Program-made: the position numbers and the translations under genes
Source: W0P28-013 sp963658575
GTDB lineage: Bacteria; Bacteroidota; Bacteroidia; Bacteroidales; Paludibacteraceae
Length of the DNA: 20,716 nt
Reading direction: 5' to 3'
NCBI GenBank assembly: GCA_963658575.1
Contig: CAVKQB010000038.1
Coordinates: 1 to 20,716, forward strand
In this document: positions 7,149 to 15,799 of the stretch, piece by piece
Layout of the letters: the number at the start of each line of letters is the position of its first letter
How positions within the stretch are numbered: the stretch's first letter is position 1
The notes under the pieces: model-generated
What the model saw: the letters and a program-made list of their open reading frames with translations, nothing else
What the model was told of the DNA's origin: nothing
Databases searched by the model: none

Positions 7149-8084
7149 ATGAAACTCAAAGTATTATCCATTATTCTTGTGGCTTTCGTTGTCGTATCGT
7201 GCCAGCAAAAAACGGATGTTACTGGCATTTGCGATGATTTGCTTAAGGGCTCCCTCCACAAAAGTGCTCGCAGCCTTACTCAATATGACGAGGAGGAAAA
7301 GAAATTCACCATTTCGGAGTACGAATTTCTTGGTGGCGTTACCGACAATCGTTTAGTGTATCGTACTATTGCCTTTGGCGATGGTGTTTTTGCTCCCAAA
7401 TCGGTAGATACACTTTTGTATGAGTATGGGGCATGGAACGATGCTAATACACGTTATTCCTTGTTTATTACGCCGCGTACGGGAGACCCCTACACATTGT
7501 GGTACTCTGGAAATTCTTTTACTACTCCAGATGGGCGCATAATTGGCGGCGAGGGCGTGAATTGTACCGCAAGGGTCGAAAAATGGGAAGAGACATTAAC
7601 GTCTATCCAAAATTCCGACTGGAAAGCATATTACAAGGGAGAATGGGAAGCGGATAGCGTATTTAGGGATTCTATCCGTGAAATATTTATGCCGTCGTCC
7701 ATGACGTGGCTCTATGACACCATTCGTGTATTCGACAAGATGGATACACTCAATGCAGATACGACTTGTACATTCCGCATCTCGTTGAAACGAGACCCTG
7801 AGACATTGGCTAATACAGGTCATTTCTACAAGCGTTCTGTGCGTTCAGTGTATAATCGCGAGACTGGAATGCCAGACATTAAGAACGAAACTGTGAAAGA
7901 ATATGATTTCCGTTGGCATTTTTCCGATGTGTCGTCGGGGGCAAAGTTTGTGATAGAACTTGTAAGTACTACACCAGGTGTAACGGGAGATCAATTGAGT
8001 ATTTCCAAATACAGCAAAACAGGAAAAAACATATCTTTCTTGTTGGGAGGCTTAACCTATACGCCCGTTACTGATCAACCTTAA
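7149..8084 (+). CDS. Lipoprotein of unknown function, first gene of locus B
   Basis: I do not recognise the family of this 311-aa protein. MKLKVLSIILVAFVVVSC is a lipoprotein signal with the acylated cysteine at residue 18, followed by QQKTD, so the mature protein is membrane-anchored in the periplasm or on the surface. The rest has no membrane segment. Alternating hydrophobic and polar stretches, aromatic residues and many threonines suggest a beta-rich fold, and the C-terminus (SFLLGGLTYTPVTD) looks like a final strand pair. It starts 28 nt after the conserved leader and ends 32 nt before the susC ATG, so it is the first gene of the operon. Locus A has no counterpart between leader and susC. 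Its composition looks more AT-rich than the neighbouring susC. A substrate-binding or accessory role is only a guess. Confidence 0.85.
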   Translation: MKLKVLSIILVAFVVVSCQQKTDVTGICDDLLKGSLHKSARSLTQYDEEEKKFTISEYEFLGGVTDNRLVYRTIAFGDGVFAPKSVDTLLYEYGAWNDANTRYSLFITPRTGDPYTLWYSGNSFTTPDGRIIGGEGVNCTARVEKWEETLTSIQNSDWKAYYKGEWEADSVFRDSIREIFMPSSMTWLYDTIRVFDKMDTLNADTTCTFRISLKRDPETLANTGHFYKRSVRSVYNRETGMPDIKNETVKEYDFRWHFSDVSSGAKFVIELVSTTPGVTGDQLSISKYSKTGKNISFLLGGLTYTPVTDQP

Positions 8085-8116
8085 TAGTGGTAAATAACCG
8101 AAAATCAAATACAACA

Positions 8117-11100
8117 ATGGAAAATAACCGCTTCAATACAATGCGTGCGACATTGGTAGGAGTACTGATGTTTGTTGGAACAATAGTAACTTACGCACAA
8201 ACTGCAGTGTCTGGCGTGGTGAAAGATGCCGCCGGCGAGCCCGTCATCGGCGCGAGCATTCTGGTTGTAGGCACAACCAACGGTACCATCACCGACATCG
8301 ATGGCAATTTCAACCTCAACGTGGCGGCCGATGCCACGCTGCAAATCTCGTACATTGGCTACAAGGAGGAGGTCGTTCCAGTGAATGGCCAGACAAGCCT
8401 GCAGGTAACGCTGCACGAAGATGCCGAAGTGCTCGACGATGTAGTGGTTGTCGGTTATGGTGTGGTGAAGAAAAACGACGCCACCGGCTCCGTTACCGCC
8501 ATCAAGCCCGACGACATGAACAAAGGCATGAATGTCAATGCGCAGGACATGTTGCAAGGTAAAATCGCTGGTGTGAACATCACGACCGACGGCGGTACGC
8601 CAGGTGGCGGTGCCACTATTCGTATTCGTGGCGGTTCGTCGCTGAACGCCAGCAATGACCCTTTAATCGTCATCGACGGTTTGGCGATGGATAACAACGG
8701 CATTCAGGGCGTTTCGAACCCGCTGTCGTTGGTCAATCCGAACGATATCGAGACATTTACGGTGTTGAAAGACGCTTCGGCCACGGCCATTTATGGTTCG
8801 CGCGCTTCGAACGGCGTTATTCTGATTACCACTAAAAAAGGTAAATCTGGTTCACAACTGAAAGTCAATTACGATGGAAATGTCAGTTTTGGTGCAGTAA
8901 CCAATCATCTCGAGACACTCGATGGCGATGCACTTCGTATGTATGCCACAGCCGCAGGCCAATCGTACGAATCCAACCGATACCTGATGAACGACAATGT
9001 GAATTGGTTCGACCAAATTTATCGCACATCGGTTTCGACCGACCACAATGTTTCCATTATGGGTGGTTATAAAGACAAAACCGTTGACATGCCCTATCGC
9101 ACGTCGCTTGGTTATACGCTCAACAATGGCACAGTAAAAGGTTCGCAAATGCAGCGTGCTACCGCATCGCTCAATCTCAACCCGTCGTTTTTGGACAATC
9201 ATCTGATTTTTAATCTGAATGCCAAGGGTATGTACATCTACAACAAGTACGAGCCCGGCATATCGGGAGTCTATTTGGATAAAGACCCCACGCAGCCGAT
9301 ATACTCGTCTGGCGATTTGACGAATATCTATGGCGATAGGGTATTGGCTGGCGAAACGGAAGGCACTGAATATTATGTTACCAAGGAAGAATTAGATGAG
9401 CATTGGGACGGATATTTCCAACCATTAGGAACATCGTCGAACGCCAATGGTCCATACGATGACCGCAATTGGATGTACAGCCTGAAGTCCACAGCGAACC
9501 CTTTGGCACAATTGGCACATCAATCAAATACATCAAGGGCAGGGCAATTCGTCGGGAACTTTGAAGCGACCTATAAGGTACACGGGCTTGAAGATCTGAT
9601 GTTGCACGCCAACTTCGGTGCTGATTATTCGTTTGGCAAATCGATAAACGACAACAGCATGTATGGCACTGCCAACCACTATACCGGTTGGTATGGCGAA
9701 GAATCGAAAGAGAAGTACAACCTCCAATTCAATTGCTTTGCGCAATACGGACACGATTGGGAAGAGGCAGGGCAACACTTCGACATCATGGGCGGCTACG
9801 AATGGCAGCATTTCTACAACGAATACAAAAATCATGGCAGTGGCAGGTATCCGCTCACTTATCAAGGAACGGCCGCACTGCCAGGCGAACCAGCCAATGT
9901 CTATTCTGCAACGGGTATAGGAGAAAATTATCTGGTTTCTTTCTTCGGTCGTTTGAATTGGATAGGCTGGAATCAAATCATGGTTACGGCCACCGTGCGT
10001 GGCGACGGTTCGAGCCGCTTTTCCAAAGACCATCGTTGGGGCGTGTTCCCGTCGGTAGCGTTGGGTTGGAAAATCAAGGAGACATTTTTGAAAGATGTCA
10101 ACGCCATCAGCGATTTGAAACTGCGGCTTGGCTATGGCATCACAGGTCAGCAAGACGGTATCGGCGACTATTCGTATATGCCGACTTATACACAAACCAC
10201 TGGACACACGTCGTATTATCCTGTTGGCGGTTCGAACTATGCCACCGAAAATAACGACGGAAAGACTGTACTGCAAGTAACCGATGTCAATGGTAATGTC
10301 CTATATATATCAGACCGCCCCAATGCCTTTAACCCCGACTTGACTTGGGAAAAGACCACCACTTACAACGCAGGTATTGATTTCGCTTTTCTGAATAATC
10401 GTATTTCGGGCTCAATCGACTACTATTTCCGCAATACAACCGATTTGTTGAACAACGTCAATGTGGCAATGGGTACCAATTTCCGCAAACGCGTGATGTC
10501 GAACATCGGCTCGTTGCAGAATCAAGGTGTGGAATTTGCCATCAATGCGGTGATTTTGGATTATGGCAAGAAGTTCAAATGGGATTTCGGCTATAATGTA
10601 ACGTGGAATCAGAATAAAATCACCAAAATCAACGGCGAAGAAACCATGATTGACGGCAACGGGTATGGCGGTGCCGGCTTGAGCGGTAAGTCCATCACCA
10701 AGTTTGCCGTAGGTTACGCAACCAACACATTCTATCTCTATGAAACGCGTTCTGCAACGCGCGAGGACGGTACAAAGTATTGGTACATTGTCGATCAAGA
10801 TGGAAACGGCAAAATCGACGAGTCGGACAAAGTGCTGAAACACAGCCCCATTGCGCCAGTTACCATGGGCTTCCAAACCAAGTTCCAATTCTACAACTTT
10901 GATTTAGGACTATCTTTCCGTGCAAATATCGGCAACTATGTATTTAACAATGTTATCTCGACCCGCCTACAAAATGTGGCGGCTGGTAACTTGGCACGCG
11001 ACGGATACTACAAAACATTACCAACGACAGTGTTCAACACCTACTATGCCGATGGCTACAACATGACCATTTATAGCGAAGACGGCAAAAACCAGATTAG

Positions 11101-11347
11101 TAATGCGGAATACGACATCACCGATCGCTTCTTGGAGAATGCCTCGTTTCTGCGTTGCGACAACATCACGCTGGGTTACTCGTTCCAAAAATCAAAAATA
11201 TCGGGACGCGCCTACTGCACGGTATCCAACCCGTTTGTAATAACAAAATACTCCGGATTAGACCCGGAAGTAGGTACTTATGGCATAGACAATACCATCT
11301 ACCCACGCTCGATAACGACCATATTGGGCATCTCACTGCAATTCTAA
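8117..11347 (+). CDS. SusC/RagA-family TonB-dependent outer-membrane transporter (locus B)
   Basis: This 1076-aa protein is the paralogue of the locus A transporter and pairs with the SusD protein that follows. I start it at 8117 (MENNRFNTMRATLVGVLMFVGTIVTYAQ), which gives a plausible signal peptide; 8141 and a GTG at 8087 are alternatives. Order: N-terminal extension (about 32-103), TonB-box segment DDVVVVGYG, plug with IRIRGGSSL and ATAIYGSRASNGVI, then a barrel ending LGISLQF. Barrel blocks such as ATVRGDGSSRF, HRWGVFPSVALGWKIKE and LKLRLGYGITGQQD are shared with locus A. Several extracellular-loop regions differ in length, which fits a different ligand. The 315 bp coding for the extension and TonB box are almost identical to locus A. 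The gap to susD is 28 nt. Confidence 0.95.
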   Translation: MENNRFNTMRATLVGVLMFVGTIVTYAQTAVSGVVKDAAGEPVIGASILVVGTTNGTITDIDGNFNLNVAADATLQISYIGYKEEVVPVNGQTSLQVTLHEDAEVLDDVVVVGYGVVKKNDATGSVTAIKPDDMNKGMNVNAQDMLQGKIAGVNITTDGGTPGGGATIRIRGGSSLNASNDPLIVIDGLAMDNNGIQGVSNPLSLVNPNDIETFTVLKDASATAIYGSRASNGVILITTKKGKSGSQLKVNYDGNVSFGAVTNHLETLDGDALRMYATAAGQSYESNRYLMNDNVNWFDQIYRTSVSTDHNVSIMGGYKDKTVDMPYRTSLGYTLNNGTVKGSQMQRATASLNLNPSFLDNHLIFNLNAKGMYIYNKYEPGISGVYLDKDPTQPIYSSGDLTNIYGDRVLAGETEGTEYYVTKEELDEHWDGYFQPLGTSSNANGPYDDRNWMYSLKSTANPLAQLAHQSNTSRAGQFVGNFEATYKVHGLEDLMLHANFGADYSFGKSINDNSMYGTANHYTGWYGEESKEKYNLQFNCFAQYGHDWEEAGQHFDIMGGYEWQHFYNEYKNHGSGRYPLTYQGTAALPGEPANVYSATGIGENYLVSFFGRLNWIGWNQIMVTATVRGDGSSRFSKDHRWGVFPSVALGWKIKETFLKDVNAISDLKLRLGYGITGQQDGIGDYSYMPTYTQTTGHTSYYPVGGSNYATENNDGKTVLQVTDVNGNVLYISDRPNAFNPDLTWEKTTTYNAGIDFAFLNNRISGSIDYYFRNTTDLLNNVNVAMGTNFRKRVMSNIGSLQNQGVEFAINAVILDYGKKFKWDFGYNVTWNQNKITKINGEETMIDGNGYGGAGLSGKSITKFAVGYATNTFYLYETRSATREDGTKYWYIVDQDGNGKIDESDKVLKHSPIAPVTMGFQTKFQFYNFDLGLSFRANIGNYVFNNVISTRLQNVAAGNLARDGYYKTLPTTVFNTYYADGYNMTIYSEDGKNQISNAEYDITDRFLENASFLRCDNITLGYSFQKSKISGRAYCTVSNPFVITKYSGLDPEVGTYGIDNTIYPRSITTILGISLQF
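8213..8527 (+). repeat. 315-bp near-identical block shared by the two susC genes (copy B)
   Basis: This block matches 4438-4752 (minus strand) with two synonymous mismatches. Upstream, the signal-peptide regions are unrelated. Downstream, identity falls at once to a level typical of diverged paralogues, with many third-position changes. The edges coincide with the N-terminal extension and TonB box. Confidence 0.9.
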
Positions 11348-11375
11348 TCGTTAAACCCCATTTTGTACAAAGCTT

Positions 11376-13121
11376 ATGAATAATTTCTGGAAAATACAAC
11401 TCGTGGCCTTGGCTGCAATAAGCCTGACAGCGTGTGTAAACGACCTCAATACCACGCCCCTCGACCCAAATTCCTCTACATCGTTCAACGAAGATCGTAT
11501 GTTCACCAAGTGCTATGCTGTATTGGCTCTTATTGGGCAAGCCGATGCTGGCAGCGACTCTGATGTGGAAGATATAGATGCTGGTACATCTGGTTTTTAT
11601 CGTACCATTTGGTATTGTAACGAACTCACTACCGATGAGGCTTGGTGGATTTGGGACGATGCAGAGTCTAAACAATTGTGCCAAACCAATTGGACGGGTA
11701 CCAACACCATGATTCGGGCAATTTATACACGTTTGAATCTTGACATCAAATACTGCAATCACTATCTCGAATATGCCAAAAGAGACGATCAGGAAGGACT
11801 ATACAGACGCGCAGAAGTCCGTTTCATACGCGCTCTGCACTACTACTATTTGATGGATATGTATCTGTATGTCCCATTCTGCGTTACCGAGACGACCAAC
11901 TATCCTAATTTTAAGCCTCGGCATGAAATATACCAGTGGTTGGTAGGCGAATTGGAAGAAATCATTAATGATCTGCCAGCGACAAGGGTGTCCGACTATC
12001 GCGTAGGTAAAGCCGCAGCGCAATTGTTGTTAGCCCGCATCTATCTCAATGCCGATGTCTATAACCAATACAATGCCGCTTGGGAAACCAATAAAACCTG
12101 GGATAAGGCACTGGGAATGGCAACGGCTGTAATCAACGACAATCCGCAACACTCTCTTGTAACCACGAAAATTACAACAGATTCGGCATTTGTTTACACC
12201 GCCTATCAGCAACTCTTCATGGGAGATAACCATCGCTCAGATGTTATCAAAGAGTCGTTGCTGCAAATTTACCAAGACGGTCTGTATGCACAAAGTTATG
12301 CAACCTCGATGATGCTGATAGGTGCTCCGCGTATAGCAGGTATGACGGCATGGGGCATTGAAAAAGAGTGGCATTCTATGCGAACATCGCCTACTTTGAT
12401 CGATAAATTCCTAGAACCTCTGGGGATCGATCGCAACACGGCACTCGAAATGAAATACGACGAGTACCAGATGCCAGAAAAACTGCACGACGACCGCGCC
12501 ATCTTGTGTTCTTATGCTCCCGCTACGGGCTACACTTTTTCTCTGAAAGGAAATCAAGACTTGGGCGACAATAAGTATTTGTTCGATTCTTGGGCGGCTC
12601 TGAAATTTACAGGTGTCTATTCGTCGGCAGCATTGCCCAAATTGTCGCCACGCCAAAACAACGAATGGCCTGACACGGACATTCCATTGTTCCGCCTTGC
12701 CGAAGCATATATGATTCAGGCTGAAGCGCAATTCCGTCTAGGCAATACAGCAGGAGCATTGGCTATCATCAACGACGTGATTCGTGCACGTGCCAATGCC
12801 GATCCGTTGCCTGTGCTTGACGAGCAAACTTTATTGGACGAATGGTGCCGTGAGTTTTATTACGAAGGACGTCGTCGTATCGATTTGATTCGTTTTGGAC
12901 GTTTCTTTGGCCAGGCTGCCGATGCCAATCGCTACCAGTGGGAAGGGCGTATGGCGAAAAACGATGGCGCGCAAAACTATGTTGCTGGAACATCGGAATA
13001 TATGAATTGGTTCCCTATCCCATCTGAAGATAAACGCTCTAATCCGAATTTCAAAACGGATGTCGAGGGCGATGCCAATAATGTTTTCGCAGCAGAAGGC
13101 GGCGACGGCTACACCTATTGA
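11376..13121 (+). CDS. RagB/SusD-family outer-membrane lipoprotein (locus B)
   Basis: This 581-aa protein is the SusD-type partner of the preceding SusC. MNNFWKIQLVALAAISLTAC gives a lipoprotein signal with the cysteine at residue 20, followed by VNDLNTTPLDP, close to the locus A homologue. The helical core contains AEVRFIRALHYYYLMDMYLYVPF. The C-terminal signature EGRRRIDLIRFGRF begins near residue 497, followed by WFPIPSEDKRSNPNF. It then continues about 20 residues past the usual end, with an acidic and glycine-rich tail (EGDANNVFAAEGGDGYTY) that the locus A protein lacks. It is co-transcribed with susC (28-nt gap). The sequence alone does not give the ligand. Confidence 0.93.
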   Translation: MNNFWKIQLVALAAISLTACVNDLNTTPLDPNSSTSFNEDRMFTKCYAVLALIGQADAGSDSDVEDIDAGTSGFYRTIWYCNELTTDEAWWIWDDAESKQLCQTNWTGTNTMIRAIYTRLNLDIKYCNHYLEYAKRDDQEGLYRRAEVRFIRALHYYYLMDMYLYVPFCVTETTNYPNFKPRHEIYQWLVGELEEIINDLPATRVSDYRVGKAAAQLLLARIYLNADVYNQYNAAWETNKTWDKALGMATAVINDNPQHSLVTTKITTDSAFVYTAYQQLFMGDNHRSDVIKESLLQIYQDGLYAQSYATSMMLIGAPRIAGMTAWGIEKEWHSMRTSPTLIDKFLEPLGIDRNTALEMKYDEYQMPEKLHDDRAILCSYAPATGYTFSLKGNQDLGDNKYLFDSWAALKFTGVYSSAALPKLSPRQNNEWPDTDIPLFRLAEAYMIQAEAQFRLGNTAGALAIINDVIRARANADPLPVLDEQTLLDEWCREFYYEGRRRIDLIRFGRFFGQAADANRYQWEGRMAKNDGAQNYVAGTSEYMNWFPIPSEDKRSNPNFKTDVEGDANNVFAAEGGDGYTY

Positions 13122-13199
13122 TGGTATGCACAGAGTGTGTATGGGCAAATAGACTATACATTTATAAACAATTTTTTATTCACTTTAATTTTTTGTATT

Positions 13200-14525
13200 A
13201 TGAAAAAGTTTTTCGCTTTTTTGGTTGCTGCTAGCCTAAGTGTTAGCGCATTCGCATCGCGCGAGGATGTTCCTTCGGATGCTGTTCTCAAAGGGTATTA
13301 CGAGGCTGGCCAGGTCTGCGTATGTATCTTTGTACCTGCCGATATGGCGTGCAACGACATTGTTTTTACGGGTACTTACAACAGTTGGGCTAGCGACGCT
13401 GCAAGTTGCACCAAGTTTGAAGCCGTCGAGGGGTACGATGGCTGGTATGTAGTTGCCTTTGAAGACGCGAGCGACGATGTGCAAGGTAAACCTGTTATGC
13501 TCGATGTAGACGGTGCATTCAACTGGATATATCAAGTAGGTGCTGTCGAAGTAATCCGTGGCAATGTAAGTGTTGTTGGAGGATATGGTACTGAAATTGA
13601 CCTCAAAACCTATAGTACGGATATCCCCAATGTGTATGCCGTAACGGAATGGAAAACTAACCCGTGTACTGCAGTTTACCACAACTACACGATTGCTGTG
13701 ATAAACAGCACTTGCAATCTGTACGCTGTTCCGTTTGTTGTAGGTGGAATGAACGACTGGAAATGGGCACAAATGACAGTCAATAAAGACAGCACTATGA
13801 AATATCAACCGAATGGATATTACGAGTATAGTTTCAAAGCCGCAGAGGGAACCGAATATCAAATCGTTAACGGCGTGATGGATGAAACTGGAGCGATTGT
13901 TATTGAACCAGCTTGGAGTGATGATTCTTACATATTCGTTAATACCGATGGCGAATGGGTGCGTATAAATAAAGGTGTTAACCTGAAGACAGGTGAAGAG
14001 GCTAAAATCGTCTTCGACCTTCGTGATGCCGATAGCTATCTTTGGGGGCGTTGCGTTACTCGCGAAAGCCACACTTATACCATCAATATAACGCTTCCTA
14101 CTTGCGCGGAAGTTGCTCCTGCTATCTCTGGTGGCTTTAACGAATGGGGACGCGATACAATGAAACTCGTTTCTGGGAACCAATATACCGTACAAGTTGT
14201 TGCCGAAGAGGGAACCGAATATGGCGTTACCAGCATAAACAAACCAGACGACGGTAGTTGGGATACTTGGATTGAGGAGTATAACGCAGATGAAGACAAA
14301 TGGGCTGGCATCAGCAATATGAAATTTGGTACGGAAGAGGAAATCAATCTTGATTTCTCGGATGCTACAAAGTATCGTTGGAGCCTGTGTGGCGAGACTG
14401 CTCTGCCAAGCATAGAGGCCGACAACGTAAATCGTCCTATCAAGTACTACGATACCGATTTGCGTCAAATCATCATTCTCAAAGATGGTGAGCGTTACAA
14501 CATACATGGTGTAAGAATCAAATAA
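13200..14525 (+). CDS. Secreted protein with three E-set/CBM-like repeats, SusE/F position
   Basis: I start this 441-aa protein at 13200 (MKKFFAFLVAASLSVSAFAS), a clear signal peptide without a lipobox cysteine; an in-frame start at 13137 would bury it. Three units of roughly 110-140 residues each carry a similar core: GTYNSW (58-63), GGMNDWKW (182-189) and GGFNEWGRD (311-319). In units 2 and 3 this is followed by an EGTEY motif and a W...D..YRW-like end. The G-x-N-x-W pattern recalls immunoglobulin-like starch-binding or CBM48-type modules, so surface glycan binding is plausible but unproven. The C-terminal 20-25 residues (QIIILKDGERYNIHGVRIK) resemble a tail common on secreted Bacteroidales proteins. 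It is the last gene of locus B, 78 nt after susD, and a terminator follows. Confidence 0.8.
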   Translation: MKKFFAFLVAASLSVSAFASREDVPSDAVLKGYYEAGQVCVCIFVPADMACNDIVFTGTYNSWASDAASCTKFEAVEGYDGWYVVAFEDASDDVQGKPVMLDVDGAFNWIYQVGAVEVIRGNVSVVGGYGTEIDLKTYSTDIPNVYAVTEWKTNPCTAVYHNYTIAVINSTCNLYAVPFVVGGMNDWKWAQMTVNKDSTMKYQPNGYYEYSFKAAEGTEYQIVNGVMDETGAIVIEPAWSDDSYIFVNTDGEWVRINKGVNLKTGEEAKIVFDLRDADSYLWGRCVTRESHTYTINITLPTCAEVAPAISGGFNEWGRDTMKLVSGNQYTVQVVAEEGTEYGVTSINKPDDGSWDTWIEEYNADEDKWAGISNMKFGTEEEINLDFSDATKYRWSLCGETALPSIEADNVNRPIKYYDTDLRQIIILKDGERYNIHGVRIK

Positions 14526-14548
14526 CACCCCGTATATCAACAATGTTC

Positions 14549-14577
14549 GAGGCTGCCGTATGGCAGCCTCTTTTTTT
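14549..14577 (+). terminator. Intrinsic terminator of locus B
   Basis: A perfect 9-bp stem (gaggctgcc / ggcagcctc) with a 4-nt loop is followed by seven T. It lies 24 nt after the last stop codon of locus B. Confidence 0.93.
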
Positions 14578-14652
14578 GCAGATAAGCCTTGGCGCATAGC
14601 CCCCAAAACTCTACAACAGCCGCAAAACGAGTTCGGAAACTCCGCTAAAGTT

Positions 14653-14683
14653 GTTGTTGGAACAAAAATAATTTGTATCTTTG
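14653..14683 (+). promoter_or_regulatory. Promoter of candidate small RNA 1
   Basis: TATCTTTG at 14676-14683 matches TAnnTTTG. Nineteen nt upstream is GTTG (14653-14656), one base from TTTG. No open reading frame follows; the next plus-strand feature is a terminator about 65 nt downstream of the predicted start. Confidence 0.6.
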
Positions 14684-14689
14684 TCGTTT

Positions 14690-14781
14690 CATTCTTGAGA
14701 TGGTGTCCGTATTGGCAAGTCCAATATCTACACTCTAAAAGGTAAAAGGCAACGCTCCACGTCGGGCGTTGCCGCTTTTTT
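14690..14781 (+). ncRNA. Candidate small RNA 1, about 90 nt, family not recognised
   Basis: A promoter-like element ends at 14683 and an intrinsic terminator lies at 14748-14781 (ggcaacgc / gcgttgcc stem, then gctttttt). Upstream, locus B already has its own terminator, so this second one implies a separate transcript. The 5' part folds into a hairpin: gtgt (14703) pairs with acac (14730), and inside it tattgg (14710) pairs with ccaata (14721) around a 5-nt loop. No start codon with a sensible frame is present. The exact 5' end is predicted, not seen. Confidence 0.5.
14748..14781 (+). terminator. Intrinsic terminator of candidate small RNA 1
   Basis: An 8-bp GC-rich stem, ggcaacgc at 14748-14755 and gcgttgcc at 14766-14773, is followed by a run of T. 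No protein gene ends on this strand between 14577 and here. Confidence 0.85.
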
Positions 14782-14894
14782 ACGCATTTGTCGGGATTTG
14801 TGGCGCGTTTCTGGTTGAAGTCAGTTTCCCACCGCACCAGCGTGCCAATCTTTCCCACCGCCCCGCCGCCCGACAGAGCATGAAACGCCTTAAC

Positions 14895-14924
14895 AAAAAA
14901 AGGACACGGCACGCCGCATCCTTT
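14895..14924 (-). terminator. Intrinsic terminator downstream of yebC
   Basis: Read on the minus strand: aaagga and tgcgg, a short loop, then ccgtg and tccttt, followed by seven T. It lies about 65 nt after the yebC stop and faces the small-RNA terminator on the other strand. Confidence 0.8.
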
Positions 14925-14940
14925 CCCATTTTATTATTCA

Positions 14941-14990
14941 CTTCTAATTTCTCACTCCTCACTCCTAATTCCTCACTCCTAACTCCTAAC
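14941..14990. repeat. Degenerate 7-bp tandem array (cttctaa / cctcact / cctaact)
   Basis: Seven or so 7-bp units, such as ctcactc and ctaactc, abut the yebC stop codon. The units match the array at 6973-7030, and in reverse complement parts of 5062-5103, so this is a dispersed family. Confidence 0.75.
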
Positions 14991-15721
14991 TATTCTTCTT
15001 CGTCGTCGGGCTCGGCCATGTTGTGGAACACGTTCTGCACGTCCTCGTCCTCTTCCAACTTTTCGATGAGTTTGTTCACCGATTCGCGCTGCTCGGCGGT
15101 CAGGGTTTTCAGGTCGTTCGGGATGCGCACAAATTCGCTACTGGTAATTTCGAAACCGTTGCTTTCCAAGTATTTTTGGATGTTCGAGTTTTGCGCAAAT
15201 TCGCCGTATATCACTATTTCGTTGCCGTCTTCCACCACTTCGTCTACGCCGTAGTCGATAAGTTCGAGTTCGAGTTCGTCCATGTCGATGTCGGGCTTGC
15301 GCGTAACGTGGAACACGCATTTATGCTCGAACATGAACGCAAGGCTGCCCGTGGTGCCGAGCGAGCCACCGTGTTTCGTGAAGTAACTGCGCACGTTGGC
15401 CACGGTGCGTGTGGTGTTGTCGGTGGCGGTCTCTACAAAAATGGCGATGCCGTGAGGCCCGTAGCCCTCGTAGTTCATCTCTTTGTAGTCCGAAAAATCC
15501 TTGTCGAATGCCTTTTTGATGGCGCGCTCGACGTTCTCCTTCGGCATGTTCTCCTTTTTGGCGGTGGCCATCAGCGCACGCAGACGCGGATTGCCCGAAG
15601 GGTCGGCTCCGCCCGCTTTGGCGGCGATGGTTATCTCTTTGCCGATGCGCGTGAAGGTGCGTGCCATATTGCCCCAACGCTTAAATTTCCGTGCTTTGCG
15701 GAATTCAAATGCTCTTCCCAT
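14990..15721 (-). CDS. yebC: YebC/PmpR (TACO1) family translation-associated protein
   Basis: This 243-aa protein has the usual length and the family's conserved start MGRAFEFRKARKFKRWGNMARTFTRIGKEI. Further motifs are GGADPSGNPRLRALMATAKKENMPKENVERAIKK (about 36-70), the YEGYGPHGIAIFVE segment and an acidic C-terminus (EEDEDVQNVFHNMAEPDDEEE). Family members were long annotated as DNA-binding regulators. The mitochondrial homologue TACO1 and more recent bacterial work point to relief of ribosome stalling. I choose the first methionine because the MGRAFEFRKARK start is typical of Bacteroidales homologues. It is transcribed alone, with a promoter element at 15745-15752 and a terminator at 14895-14924. 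Confidence 0.95.
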   Translation of the reverse strand: MGRAFEFRKARKFKRWGNMARTFTRIGKEITIAAKAGGADPSGNPRLRALMATAKKENMPKENVERAIKKAFDKDFSDYKEMNYEGYGPHGIAIFVETATDNTTRTVANVRSYFTKHGGSLGTTGSLAFMFEHKCVFHVTRKPDIDMDELELELIDYGVDEVVEDGNEIVIYGEFAQNSNIQKYLESNGFEITSSEFVRIPNDLKTLTAEQRESVNKLIEKLEEDEDVQNVFHNMAEPDDEEE

Positions 15722-15744
15722 AATTTTCTCTGAATTTTAGGCTG

Positions 15745-15752
15745 CAAAAATA
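15745..15752 (-). promoter_or_regulatory. -7 promoter element of yebC
   Basis: The minus strand reads TATTTTTG, followed by C, matching TAnnTTTG, 23 nt before the yebC ATG. The -33 element is not clear. The UTR would be short, about 15-20 nt. Confidence 0.55.
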
Positions 15753-15799
15753 CACATTTTTCTCGAAATTTTTCGATTTCGGCTATACAAAAAAACATT

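Noticed and set aside
7055..7237. 60-codon plus-strand frame beginning in the copy B leader
   Set aside because: It overlaps the start of the lipoprotein gene in another frame and shares its first residues with the copy A leader only because the DNA is repeated.
13236..14912. 558-codon minus-strand open frame opposite the secreted repeat protein
   Set aside because: It runs across the locus B terminator, small RNA 1 and its terminator, and has no domain or start context. The plus-strand gene has a clear signal peptide and repeats.
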